From positions 124,001 to 188,000 of the forward strand of contig PBVT01000047.1 of the NCBI GenBank assembly GCA_002728755.1: a stretch of 64,000 nucleotides of DNA, given 5' to 3'. Below are positions 15,999-24,793 of the stretch, piece after piece (the first letter of the stretch is position 1; each line of letters begins with the position of its first letter). Both the position numbers and the translations under genes were made by a program. Origin of the DNA: Myxococcales bacterium (GTDB taxonomy: Bacteria > Myxococcota_A > UBA9042 > UBA3505). The notes beneath the pieces were generated by a model, which saw nothing but the letters and a program-made list of their open reading frames with translations, did no database searches and was not told where the DNA came from.

Positions 15999-18900
15999 AT
16001 GAAACCAGAGACCACCATTACATCACGGTACTGGAGCGCTTGGCGTAATCTACCCTACGCACGCAGAATTCTGTCTGGTACCTCGGCTGTGATTGTCTGT
16101 CTCTGTTGCCTTATGATCCTTGGATCACAGTCTACAAGCCGCCTTGCACATGCAGGTAGTAGAGCTGTTCTCGATGGAGCCTATCCACTCGCGTCTCTTC
16201 GGGTCTTAAGCGAATCTATGAATAAGGTAAAAACGCGGTATGTGAAGCCCGACAGGGTCCGTCCGCGTCTCATGGTTGCGAAAGCTATTGAGTCACTTCA
16301 ACGTCACGTGGTTCCACTTCTTGTCACTAGAGAAGGTGGAGATGAAGACGATGGACCCGATGGTCTCATCGTACAAATGGGCGAAGACCGGGAACAGTTT
16401 AATCTACGAAGTGTGAAAACCATCGACAAGATGGTTTTCGTATTGATGAATATTTTTCAGTTCATCGACGCGCGTCTCCCTCCGGATAGCAATCGCGAAG
16501 ATCTAGAGACAGTCGCTACGAATGCTGCTCTTCATACCCTGGATCCACATACGACCTACCTCGATCCGGGCGCCTATCGAAATATGCAGGTGGAAACGAG
16601 CGGTAACTTCGGTGGGTTGGGTATCGTCATCAGTATCGTGAAAGGAGACCTTACGGTCATCAAAGTCATGGAAGATACCCCGGCAAAAGAAGCCGGTTTG
16701 ATGGCAAGAGATAAGGTTCTGCAGATCGACGATGAATCGACCGTAAACATGGATCTTAGCGAAGCCGTAAGTCGTATGCGTGGTAAGCCCGGCAATCCAG
16801 TATCCATCCGCGTTCTTCGAAAAGGCTGGGACGCCCCACGCCCCTACAAGATCACCCGCGCCATCATCCAAATACGAAGTGTTGTGTCCAAGTTGTTGGA
16901 TGGGTCCGTCGGATATGTTCGCCTCAAGAACTTTCGAGCGAACACGTCGAAACAGTTGAAAGCCCACCTGAAGCATCTGGAGACGGAAACCAAGGGGCCT
17001 CTTCAGGGTATCATTCTTGATCTGCGGGGCGATCCAGGCGGATTCCTGGAACAAGCGATTCGAGTCAGTGACGTATTCCTCACCAAAGGAGAAATCGTAC
17101 GAACAATTGAGGCTGGTAATAAACTTCGTAACAAACGTGAAGCGCGGCCTGTAAGCGAAGACGAATCGAAAGAAGCAAAAACAGATTACGAGAAGGTTCC
17201 CGTAGTTGTCCTCATTGATTCTGGATCCGCATCGGCGAGTGAGATTGTTGCGGGAGCCCTGAAAAACCATGATCGGGCCGTAATCGTAGGAACCCGTAGT
17301 TTTGGTAAAGGCACCGTCCAAGGGATCTATGAATTAGGCGATGGAGCAGTAAAGGTGACCATCGCTGAATATCTGACACCGGATCAAATCCCCGTACATG
17401 AAGTCGGCGTAGTTCCTCATATTGAGCTCAGTCAGATCGATCCATCTCCCGATGATATGCTCGTATTTGCCCATGAGCTTTTTGATCGGGGTCCAAAGAA
17501 AAAGGCCAAGCCAGGCACACGATTGCGCGCAGCCCAGGACATTAAGCCTCTACGCGTCGTATATTTCGTCAAACAACATGAGGAATTGGACGAAGAAGCA
17601 CGAGACAACCGCCGGTTTGAATATGATGTGGTCAAACAAGACTTCGCACTAAAGATTGCCCAGGCATTAACAACCAGCTCGAAGGCAGCGACAAGTAAAG
17701 GTCTATTAAAGTCCAGTCGTACCCAAATCGATGCTCTAGAACGTGAAGAAAATAAGCGCCTCGAAGAAGCTCTCTTAAAGCATGGTGTCGATTGGTCCAT
17801 TGGTCCCAAGGTTTCACGACCAAGGTTGGAGACCGAGGTGATCATGGACCCTCCCGGTGGTTGGGTCGTTGCCGGTGAGTCACTTCGAGTAACCGTCCGC
17901 CTCACGAATACAGGAACTCGAGATCTACATCGCATACACGCGATCGGGACCTCCAATAGCCGTTTACTTGATGGTCGAGAGTTTCTATTTGGGCGCATTA
18001 AACGCGGGCAATCCCGAACATGGACCACAGAGATCAAGCCAGCTCTACGCGCCAAAGCCCGACAGGACCCACTCAAGCTTAAATTCTATCAGGATGGGAA
18101 AGAAGTGGGACTGGAACGTACGATTGTAGTGGGTTTACGTGAACCAGAACGACCACGGTTTGGTTTTTCGTATCTGGTGGATGACACCTCCGGAGGAAAT
18201 AGCGATGGGCGTATACAGCGTGGTGAGACCATTTCTTTAACGGTGTTAATGAAAAACATTGGCTCCGGCTCCTCTGGTGAAACAACCACTCTTCTAAAAA
18301 GCCTGGCCGGTGAAGGGCTCTTTTTAGAGCGTGGTCGAAAGACCGATGAAAAGCATATGAACCCCGGCGAAATGCGGCCTGTGTCCTTTACATTTGAAGT
18401 CCGGCCAACTCTCTCTACCTCCGTCATTCCATTTGAAGTCCAGGTACGAGACCGCAAGAACGGTGTATTCCTCCGCGAACGGATCGAATTGCCGGTGCAT
18501 AATCCAACGACACGGCGAGGGACCAGTTCATCGAAAACCTTCCTCCCCAACGAAGAAACACAGGTCTATGGTGGGGCATCAACCCGCTTTCCAGTCCTGG
18601 CGGCCGTCCCCCCCGGAACCCCTCTCATAATGGATGTCTCGGCTGGTCGATGGGGGCGCGTATCTGTAGGCTCCAACCTGATAGGGTGGACTCGTGTGGA
18701 TCTGTTGAAAGTGACAAACGGGGCCGATGCGCCAAAGAAAGATATCGCAACCAAGATCAGTAACCGACCACCGAAGATGGATATCGTCGAGCCCCAAATC
18801 CATTACGTAACCACGCCAACGGCCCAGCTCAAAGGCCAGGTAACCTTCTACGGTGCGGGAGCCGCGAACGAACGTGCTGTCTCCATATTTGTGGGTCGCA

Positions 18901-19082
18901 GAAAGGTCTGGTTCGACATACGGCGAAACATTACAGACGAAATGGTGGTTATACCTTTCGATCTGCAACTCGATCTGAAGGAAGGTCAGAATCGCGTTTC
19001 TATTCGAATGAAGGAACAGGAACGTGGTGAATCACGCCAAACGGTCCTGATCTTTAGAGAAAAGGAAGGTGACGCCAAATGA
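15999..19082 (+). CDS. Large S41-family C-terminal processing peptidase with PDZ and SH3-like domains
   Basis: 1027 residues, against 400-700 for usual Ctp/Prc proteases. A signal anchor (about 24-43) exposes the rest to the periplasm. Residues about 60-190 are the N-terminal helical part (DPHTTYLDP), 195-290 a PDZ domain (FGGLGIVISIVKGDLTVIKV), and 300-470 the S41 core with GIILDLRGDPGGFLEQAI, the Ser 412 of DSGSASASEIVAGAL and Lys 437 of FGKGTVQ, the 25-residue Ser-Lys spacing of the family. About 600-830 hold repeated beta domains (CARDB-like), 850-906 an SH3-like domain (TQVYGGASTRFPVLAAVPPG), then a last beta domain. Likely trims periplasmic or wall-associated proteins. ATGA overlap with the PEGA gene. 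Confidence 0.9.
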   Translation: MKPETTITSRYWSAWRNLPYARRILSGTSAVIVCLCCLMILGSQSTSRLAHAGSRAVLDGAYPLASLRVLSESMNKVKTRYVKPDRVRPRLMVAKAIESLQRHVVPLLVTREGGDEDDGPDGLIVQMGEDREQFNLRSVKTIDKMVFVLMNIFQFIDARLPPDSNREDLETVATNAALHTLDPHTTYLDPGAYRNMQVETSGNFGGLGIVISIVKGDLTVIKVMEDTPAKEAGLMARDKVLQIDDESTVNMDLSEAVSRMRGKPGNPVSIRVLRKGWDAPRPYKITRAIIQIRSVVSKLLDGSVGYVRLKNFRANTSKQLKAHLKHLETETKGPLQGIILDLRGDPGGFLEQAIRVSDVFLTKGEIVRTIEAGNKLRNKREARPVSEDESKEAKTDYEKVPVVVLIDSGSASASEIVAGALKNHDRAVIVGTRSFGKGTVQGIYELGDGAVKVTIAEYLTPDQIPVHEVGVVPHIELSQIDPSPDDMLVFAHELFDRGPKKKAKPGTRLRAAQDIKPLRVVYFVKQHEELDEEARDNRRFEYDVVKQDFALKIAQALTTSSKAATSKGLLKSSRTQIDALEREENKRLEEALLKHGVDWSIGPKVSRPRLETEVIMDPPGGWVVAGESLRVTVRLTNTGTRDLHRIHAIGTSNSRLLDGREFLFGRIKRGQSRTWTTEIKPALRAKARQDPLKLKFYQDGKEVGLERTIVVGLREPERPRFGFSYLVDDTSGGNSDGRIQRGETISLTVLMKNIGSGSSGETTTLLKSLAGEGLFLERGRKTDEKHMNPGEMRPVSFTFEVRPTLSTSVIPFEVQVRDRKNGVFLRERIELPVHNPTTRRGTSSSKTFLPNEETQVYGGASTRFPVLAAVPPGTPLIMDVSAGRWGRVSVGSNLIGWTRVDLLKVTNGADAPKKDIATKISNRPPKMDIVEPQIHYVTTPTAQLKGQVTFYGAGAANERAVSIFVGRRKVWFDIRRNITDEMVVIPFDLQLDLKEGQNRVSIRMKEQERGESRQTVLIFREKEGDAK

Positions 19083-19909
19083 GACGTGTAATCGCTATGT
19101 TTACAATGTTCTGGGTCGCTTTATTCAGTATCAACACCAGTGTTGCGCAAGAAGCACAGAACGACGCCAATGCCTACGCCAAACGTAGAGAAGCCCGAAA
19201 CGAAGCTCTAGGAAAAGCCCAGAAGGCGCTGCGCTCTCGGAGTTATCACCTCGCGCTGAAATACCTTAAAAAGGCTATGAAGTTCAGTAATGAACCCGTA
19301 GCTGACGACCATTACAATCTGGTCCTGGTCGCCGGACGCCTGAAGCAATGCAAAGATATCATGATACACACCCACGCATTTGCGCGTCTGGCTCCGGATG
19401 ATCAGGAAGGAATTACAGAGCTTAAAGCCATTCAGGAAAAATGTCTGGATGGGCGCACTGACATTGCGACACTACGAATCGAGGGTGTACAAAAAGATGC
19501 GACGATAACCATCGACGACATTGTCATGTCGCAAGGACCACTGGATGGTATTCGGCTCTTACCCGGAAAATACAAACTGAACATTAAACTCGTAGATCAT
19601 GTATCGAAGAGTCAGAAAGTCGTCCTGAAAAAGGGGGCGTCCGAAACACTGACCATCACTTTGGAGAAGATCACCTATTACGGCAGCTTGAATGTAATTA
19701 CGACACCAACTGGCGTAAATGTTTCTATCGATGGTGTCAGTAAGGGGAAGACTCCATTGGAAGGAGTAAAGCTTGAAGTTGGGAAACACTTTGTCGAGCT
19801 TACGCTACCCGGGTATGATCGATTCATTCGAAACGTTCACATCAGAAGAGATCAGGTGTACGATTTTGATGCCGTCCTGGAGAGTACGGGGGCGGAGAAT
19901 CCAAAGTGA
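19079..19909 (+). CDS. PEGA-domain periplasmic protein
   Basis: 276 residues. Signal peptide MRRVIAMFTMFWVALFSINTSVAQ, then a helical TPR-like stretch (about 35-140: ALGKAQKALRSRSYHLALKY), then two PEGA-type beta modules (about 145-205: ITIDDIVMSQGPLDGIRLLPG; about 210-270: GVNVSIDGVSKGKTPLEGVKL, ending in a canonical 'GKHFVELTLPGYDRF'). PEGA modules are thought to bind surface or polymer structures. Start overlaps the peptidase stop (ATGA), so the two are co-translated and may work together in the periplasm. Specific partner unknown. Confidence 0.85.
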   Translation: MRRVIAMFTMFWVALFSINTSVAQEAQNDANAYAKRREARNEALGKAQKALRSRSYHLALKYLKKAMKFSNEPVADDHYNLVLVAGRLKQCKDIMIHTHAFARLAPDDQEGITELKAIQEKCLDGRTDIATLRIEGVQKDATITIDDIVMSQGPLDGIRLLPGKYKLNIKLVDHVSKSQKVVLKKGASETLTITLEKITYYGSLNVITTPTGVNVSIDGVSKGKTPLEGVKLEVGKHFVELTLPGYDRFIRNVHIRRDQVYDFDAVLESTGAENPK

Positions 19910-19971
19910 AGGGAATCAAGCCGATTTCTAAAAACACGAAACTGTTGAATATTTTATAGAGTTACACGTCA

Positions 19972-20610
19972 GTGGCGGATATGAACCCTCAACCAGAACC
20001 CGGAAACGGGGGAGATCTGGTATCTCGGTTACGCGCCGGGGAATCCAGAGCATACCGTGAACTGATGCATACCTACGAACGCCGACTCTTTGCCTTTGCA
20101 TACGGATTTCTTCGACAGAATGAAGATGCAATGGATGTTGTCCAGGAGACGTTTCTACGGGTCTGTAAAAACATCAACTCGTTCAAGGGAGAGTCCGCAT
20201 TCACCACCTGGCTCTACCGCATTACTCGGAATCTCTGCATTGACCGGCTTCGCAAGAAGAACCGGGTCTCCATGGGGGAATATAACGACGAAATCAGTAA
20301 TAAGAATGAGGCCGTAGACAAGCCGGTGTTGGTGTCGAGCATTTCGGAACGTACCCCCGTAAAAGATAATCTCCGCAAAGAGCTTCGAGATGAGCTATTT
20401 GCGGCCCTGGAATCCCTGAATGAAACCCATCGGGAGATTCTCTTATTACGGGAGTTGGAGGGCCTCAGTTACGGTGAAATCTCAGAAATGCTCGATATAC
20501 CCATCGGTACCGTCATGTCGCGCATTCACCATGCCAGAAAGAAAGTCCAACAACAGATGAAACCCTATCTAGAGCCAGAGACCAGCGGAGCCCGTTATGG
20601 AAAGAAATGA
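19972..20610 (+). CDS. ECF-type RNA polymerase sigma factor
   Basis: 212 residues. Region sigma-2 (about 20-95): AYRELMHTYERRLFAFAYGFL, NEDAMDVVQETFLRV, TWLYRITRNLCIDRLRKK. Region sigma-4 (about 135-190): LNETHREILLLRELEGLSYGEISEMLDIPIGTVMSRIHHARKK. This is a group 4 (RpoE-like) factor. Start is GTG at 19972 or the in-frame ATG at 19981; neither has a strong ribosome site. The following gene overlaps by 14 bases and encodes a membrane protein that is the likely anti-sigma factor, so the sigma factor is presumably held inactive until an envelope signal arrives. Confidence 0.93.
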   Translation: MADMNPQPEPGNGGDLVSRLRAGESRAYRELMHTYERRLFAFAYGFLRQNEDAMDVVQETFLRVCKNINSFKGESAFTTWLYRITRNLCIDRLRKKNRVSMGEYNDEISNKNEAVDKPVLVSSISERTPVKDNLRKELRDELFAALESLNETHREILLLRELEGLSYGEISEMLDIPIGTVMSRIHHARKKVQQQMKPYLEPETSGARYGKK

Positions 20611-21250
20611 TCAAGAACAAATGTTGTTGGCCTACCTGGATGATGCGCTGGATCCGGCGGAAAAAGAACAGTTCGAGGCCATGCTAGCCGCTGACCCGTC
20701 CCTCCAGATGGAGCTTGAGCAGTATCGTACGATGAGCTCGCATCTGCGAACGGAGCTACAAGAGATCGCCGATGCACAAGACTACTCGGCAATGGAGAGT
20801 ACTGTTCTAGAAGCAGTGGCTGCATCCCAACAGACCGTGGTGACGCAACGTCGAGAATCGCTTCTAGATACATGGTTTGCGAGCGTCCAGATGTTCTTTC
20901 GACGACCAGCGATGTCCTTCGCATTGGGGGCGCTTCTTGTGGGGGGCTTGTGGGGGCTGAATGGCATGCTCTCTAAGACCAGCCCCAACACCTCTACAGG
21001 AAATCAGTATGCGGAAGAGAATGACGGTCAACCCACGGGCCTCCGGGCACCCGAAGGCGAAATCCGGTTGGTAGAAGTAGAGCACGGTCAGGTCACCTTA
21101 TCGCAGCGGGGTGGCGATCCGGATGCCCCCACCGTCATCTGGTACGTGTCGGAAGCCGAGAAACCACTCGAGGACCTGGTCCCCGATGATAACAACGATA
21201 ATTATGATCCGGTCGTACATATGCCGGAAGATGAGGATGCCGTAGAATGA
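20597..21250 (+). CDS. Probable membrane anti-sigma factor
   Basis: 217 residues, overlapping the sigma gene by 14 bases. The N-terminal cytoplasmic part (about 5-50: EQMLLAYLDDALDPAEKEQFEAMLAADPSLQMELEQY) has the anti-sigma (ASD-like) pattern but lacks the His-x3-Cys-x2-Cys zinc ligands of the ZAS class. A membrane helix lies at about 107-126 (AMSFALGALLVGGLWGLNGML). The rest is an acidic, Asp/Asn-rich periplasmic tail (LVPDDNNDNYDPVVHMPEDEDA). It overlaps the next gene by an ATGA. Role as negative regulator of the sigma factor is inferred from order and topology. Confidence 0.75.
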   Translation: MERNDQEQMLLAYLDDALDPAEKEQFEAMLAADPSLQMELEQYRTMSSHLRTELQEIADAQDYSAMESTVLEAVAASQQTVVTQRRESLLDTWFASVQMFFRRPAMSFALGALLVGGLWGLNGMLSKTSPNTSTGNQYAEENDGQPTGLRAPEGEIRLVEVEHGQVTLSQRGGDPDAPTVIWYVSEAEKPLEDLVPDDNNDNYDPVVHMPEDEDAVE

Positions 21251-21711
21251 AGTTCTTCTTGAAAGCCGGTTTTTTGTTGTTCTTCTGCATAGCCTCGACA
21301 GCCGCTATTGCAAAGAAACCAGCCAACGAGATCAGTACCGCTGATAGCGTACGAGGCGAGCTCGTCTTCCTCGTCGCGGCCAAGAGCCCAGCCCGCATTG
21401 ACCGTCGACTATTGCCAATGCAGAAAGATCTCGCGCGAGCTTTTGCGCCGAAACTCAACCGGTTCGACTTCATCGAAAACTCCTTCCCCTCCCTATCCAA
21501 AGGTGTACCTCGTACAGCGGAATTACCTGGCGGTGGAAAATTGACGATGACGTACGTGGGTACAGAGGGGGAGCACATCGTGCTCAAGATGGAACTACCC
21601 GAATGGAGTGGTCAGGTCCGAGTGAAGAACGGGAAACGTTTTTTCCAGGCGGGACGACGATATAACGATGGCATTCTTGTCATCGCCCTGCGTGTAACCC
21701 AGATGCGATAG
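21247..21711 (+). CDS. Secreted hypothetical protein of the sigma/anti-sigma operon
   Basis: 154 residues with a clear signal peptide (MKFFLKAGFLLFFCIASTAAIA, cleavage before KKPA). The mature part is basic, alternating helix and beta, without Cys or a known motif. The start overlaps the anti-sigma stop (ATGA), so all three proteins are made together. Position suggests a periplasmic partner that senses a signal for, or stabilises, the anti-sigma factor. I do not recognise the family. Confidence 0.65.
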   Translation: MKFFLKAGFLLFFCIASTAAIAKKPANEISTADSVRGELVFLVAAKSPARIDRRLLPMQKDLARAFAPKLNRFDFIENSFPSLSKGVPRTAELPGGGKLTMTYVGTEGEHIVLKMELPEWSGQVRVKNGKRFFQAGRRYNDGILVIALRVTQMR

Positions 21712-21723
21712 AAGCTCGTACTG

Positions 21724-23283
21724 TTATCGCCCACTTCCTGGCTCTAGGCTCGGAATAACATCGCAGTCGGGCATATGTTCGGTTTTTGCCAGGCGGTCAA
21801 CCCCCACAAATGCTTGCTTGGTCTGGTTAGCAAGTATCAGAGCATACCAACGACCACTCTTATGCCGGCAGCTTATAACCAGGGGAAGTGACACATCTTC
21901 GACCTCCCCCACCAGCGACCGAATCAGATCTACGTGGAAAAATGCCGATATCGTTTCCAACTGCTCCGGTGGTATTACGATAAGCGCACTTCGGTTCGGC
22001 GCACCGATGACCTGTGCCCGAGTCGATTCCGACTGCGGTGGGGCTAAAACCTGCAAGGCGATCGTCCCCAATGAACGACGCACCGCTACAATCAATGCGT
22101 TCAAACCTGGCGATTCCTCGGGAACGACCAATGCCAAATCCCGAAAAACCAGCCGTGAATCATGTATGCCGTTTGGAAATCGGGCCTTGAATATCTGTGT
22201 CACCTGTTTCGCAAAACCAGGTCCGGGGGGAGTACCGGCTTCAAATTGGTTGCGATAAAACGTCAATAACGACCGAGCAAACGCATCAATATAGACATCT
22301 GCATAGAGAGGTTCTTTCGGTACTTTGCCGGTGGTCATCGAAGAGAACAGCCCATTCCCCAACGCCGTCGCCAATGCTTCATTCAATAACGCACGGGCCA
22401 GATAGGCTTCGGATTCTCCTAGCGCTTCGAACTGACTCAACAGATCTTGTGTCGCCTTCTTAGAACGAGAAAACCAAAGAACATGAACCAACTCATGTAC
22501 AACCACAGATAATCGATGTTCTAAATTATCGTTGGTCAACACCTCTACAATCACCGCGTCACCTGCCTGATGTGCAAAGGTTGTTACACCAGACCCCTTC
22601 CCCACCGGGACAGGAACCAGAGCAACGCGGACGGTTTCCGGCGGAGAATCCAACGAAAAGAATCGAGCTACTCTGGCCAGAAAGTCTGTAACCCTATGCT
22701 CCGCCAGGAGTGTGGAAAATTGATCGCGAACCAGCTCCTGACGCTTTTTCCGATCGTCCCCCAAATGCTGTTGCCTAAGGGCACGAACACCACGCAACGC
22801 CTCCATCAGATCATCGTGCTCGTCTGGGGTGATTAACCCCTCGAGCCGTGATTCGAGCTCCTCCAAAGAGTTGGAACGGACGGCCAGATTCTCTAATCGC
22901 TCTTCGGGGTTCAAGATGGGAACAACGGAACTAATCTTGGAACTATTATTTACCCGTAAACCACGTAAACCACGGCCACCCCTACGGCGGATTTCTTCAC
23001 AGCTATCGCCACCCTTGCTCGAGGAGACGGGTTCACATAATGCCTCCGCGAGAGCGGCTGTCCGCACGGGAAGTCCCAGGATGGACTCCAGGCTATACAC
23101 AACCTGTATGGGCTCGGAAGCAACGACGTCTATGTTGAGTTCGACCGGGGCCGGTTGGCTCGCTAACGCATCTTTTGGCGCGACAGGCTTTACCGTTGTG
23201 CCTTGCCCCTTACAGCAGAGAACAGCCACAAGCAGGCATCCCACCGTAAAGCGAGACAATACACCCAGCATACGTCCTACCAT
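21724..23283 (-). CDS. Lipoprotein with HExxH putative metallopeptidase motif
   Basis: 519 residues. Signal and lipobox MVGRMLGVLSRFTVGCLLVAVLCC (Cys 23/24). The only recognisable active-site signature is HELVH at 263-267 within VVHELVHVLWF, with a candidate third ligand Glu 302 in NEALATALGNG, a gluzincin-like arrangement. Other regions: an N-terminal linker, a charged coiled part (120-200) and a C-terminal domain of about 150 residues with no known motif. Its ATG directly follows the TAG stop of the DprE1-like gene (TAGATG), so it is translationally coupled to it. Peptidase activity is inferred from the motif alone. Confidence 0.65.
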   Translation of the reverse strand: MVGRMLGVLSRFTVGCLLVAVLCCKGQGTTVKPVAPKDALASQPAPVELNIDVVASEPIQVVYSLESILGLPVRTAALAEALCEPVSSSKGGDSCEEIRRRGGRGLRGLRVNNSSKISSVVPILNPEERLENLAVRSNSLEELESRLEGLITPDEHDDLMEALRGVRALRQQHLGDDRKKRQELVRDQFSTLLAEHRVTDFLARVARFFSLDSPPETVRVALVPVPVGKGSGVTTFAHQAGDAVIVEVLTNDNLEHRLSVVVHELVHVLWFSRSKKATQDLLSQFEALGESEAYLARALLNEALATALGNGLFSSMTTGKVPKEPLYADVYIDAFARSLLTFYRNQFEAGTPPGPGFAKQVTQIFKARFPNGIHDSRLVFRDLALVVPEESPGLNALIVAVRRSLGTIALQVLAPPQSESTRAQVIGAPNRSALIVIPPEQLETISAFFHVDLIRSLVGEVEDVSLPLVISCRHKSGRWYALILANQTKQAFVGVDRLAKTEHMPDCDVIPSLEPGSGR

Positions 23284-24783
23284 CTACCCATCCTGCAAGA
23301 TCCCCGGGTTCATTGGACCTCCCTGAAAGAGCCTACGGTACAGATCGCTCTGCAAGATATTGTGCGGGTCGGTCTGCGCCTTGAGTGTCTTGAAAGAAGT
23401 ATAGGAATGATCCGGCAAAGAACGACGATAGTCCTCTGCATGCAGGGTCGCATCTTTCGCTGGATAAAATCGACCACCAGCAGAAACGACCAGCTGATCA
23501 ATCTCGGAGGTCAGATCAATGATTCGTCCGCGGCTACGATTATTGATCGCAAAATCCAAGGCTAATGAATACCCATCGACACCGTGTGACAGAAGGAATG
23601 CATCGGTACGATGCCTCTTAAAGACCGCCAAATATGGAGGCATTCCATATTGCCGTGCCAGGGCCAGTGTTTGTGTAAACACCTCTTGTGCATGGTCTGC
23701 CGGTACAAAACTCTGGTGCTGAATAAACCCACCCGGCCTATAGACGAAACGCCAATTAGGGACGAAATCCAATAGGAAATTAAAGGCTCCCAGGGATTCA
23801 CGATGCGTCTTACCCTCGGCTCGCCCCGAACAAGAACGATACTTCACGGCGTTTATCAATCGCATACCAGCCCGATTGGAGAAGGGCTTTAATAGCCTCC
23901 ACATCCAACTCTTCGGAAGGATCCCGAATAGTCGCCCAGGTAGCTCTTGTGCCGAGGGCTGTAATGTGGCTGCCGCGTTGGATACCTCGTCTGCACGTAA
24001 ATGACGTGCAACATGCACAATGCCCCGACCAGCGCCATCGCCCTTCGCAAAAGCATCAATCCACCCAACGAGATACGGCTGTTCAACGTTCTTGGCAAAG
24101 ACATCAAACATCTGCGCCAGGTTGGGGGTCCGGTAGGCTGTTACCTCAACCTGACCCGTCTGAATGGGTTTCAAGCGCAAGGTTGCGGACAAAATACATC
24201 CCAACATTCCATATGAGCCGATCACAGCCCGGAAGAAATCTCCATTCTTGTCAGGACCGCATTCAATGACATCTCCGCTGGGCACAAGAACCCGAAGAGC
24301 TACCACGTGCTCGCCTAGTGTGCCCGCGGCGTAGCAGTTCTTCCCATGAATATTCATGGCCAATGCTCCTGCTATCGTCGGAGTCATCGTGCCTGACACA
24401 ACCGGGGGCCAATATCCGTCCGCGATTACATGACGCCATACCTGTTCGACCGTTACACCAGCCTGCACCCTAATTAGCCCGGTCTCGGGGTCCCAGGACT
24501 CAATCTCGTTCATGGGTGTACAATCAACCACGATCTGATTGGTATTAATGTTTGCATCTCCATAGGACGCACCACTGCCTCGTAGGTTGATACACCCACC
24601 CGCCTTCGACACGGATTCAAAGACTTTGGAGAGCTGTTCTTCCGATTGGATGGCGACGTTCCAGCTCCGGCTCGAACATGCCATCCCAAAACCGGACAAC
24701 TTCCCCCAGAATGCATCGTCAGGATGCCAAGTCTCATTCGGGTCAGAGACTACAGGTTCTGCGGCTTGTGGGGTCGGCTGCAC
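23284..24783 (-). CDS. DprE1-like FAD-dependent oxidoreductase (decaprenylphosphoryl-ribose oxidase family)
   Basis: 499 residues, VAO/PCMH-type flavoprotein. The FAD-binding half is clear: NLRGSGASYGDANINTNQIVVD, then VQAGVTVEQVW and PPVVSGTMTPTIAGALAMNI followed by HGKN (His of the DprE1 active site kept). The C-terminal half has GYSLALDFAIN and GGRFYPAKDATL; Lys 443 matches the catalytic Lys 418 of Mycobacterium tuberculosis DprE1, while the position of its inhibitor-target Cys 387 is Ala 408. Paired with a DprE2-like reductase 10 bases upstream. In actinobacteria the pair epimerises polyprenyl-phosphoryl ribose to arabinose for cell-wall arabinan; a similar lipid-linked sugar epimerisation is inferred here. 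GTG start, weak ribosome site. Confidence 0.8.
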   Translation of the reverse strand: MQPTPQAAEPVVSDPNETWHPDDAFWGKLSGFGMACSSRSWNVAIQSEEQLSKVFESVSKAGGCINLRGSGASYGDANINTNQIVVDCTPMNEIESWDPETGLIRVQAGVTVEQVWRHVIADGYWPPVVSGTMTPTIAGALAMNIHGKNCYAAGTLGEHVVALRVLVPSGDVIECGPDKNGDFFRAVIGSYGMLGCILSATLRLKPIQTGQVEVTAYRTPNLAQMFDVFAKNVEQPYLVGWIDAFAKGDGAGRGIVHVARHLRADEVSNAAATLQPSAQELPGRLFGILPKSWMWRLLKPFSNRAGMRLINAVKYRSCSGRAEGKTHRESLGAFNFLLDFVPNWRFVYRPGGFIQHQSFVPADHAQEVFTQTLALARQYGMPPYLAVFKRHRTDAFLLSHGVDGYSLALDFAINNRSRGRIIDLTSEIDQLVVSAGGRFYPAKDATLHAEDYRRSLPDHSYTSFKTLKAQTDPHNILQSDLYRRLFQGGPMNPGILQDG

Positions 24784-24793
24784 GGCAATATCA

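Noticed and set aside
16503-17321. 272-codon frame antisense to the S41 peptidase
   Set aside because: No family motif; the sense strand holds the intact catalytic core across the same bases.
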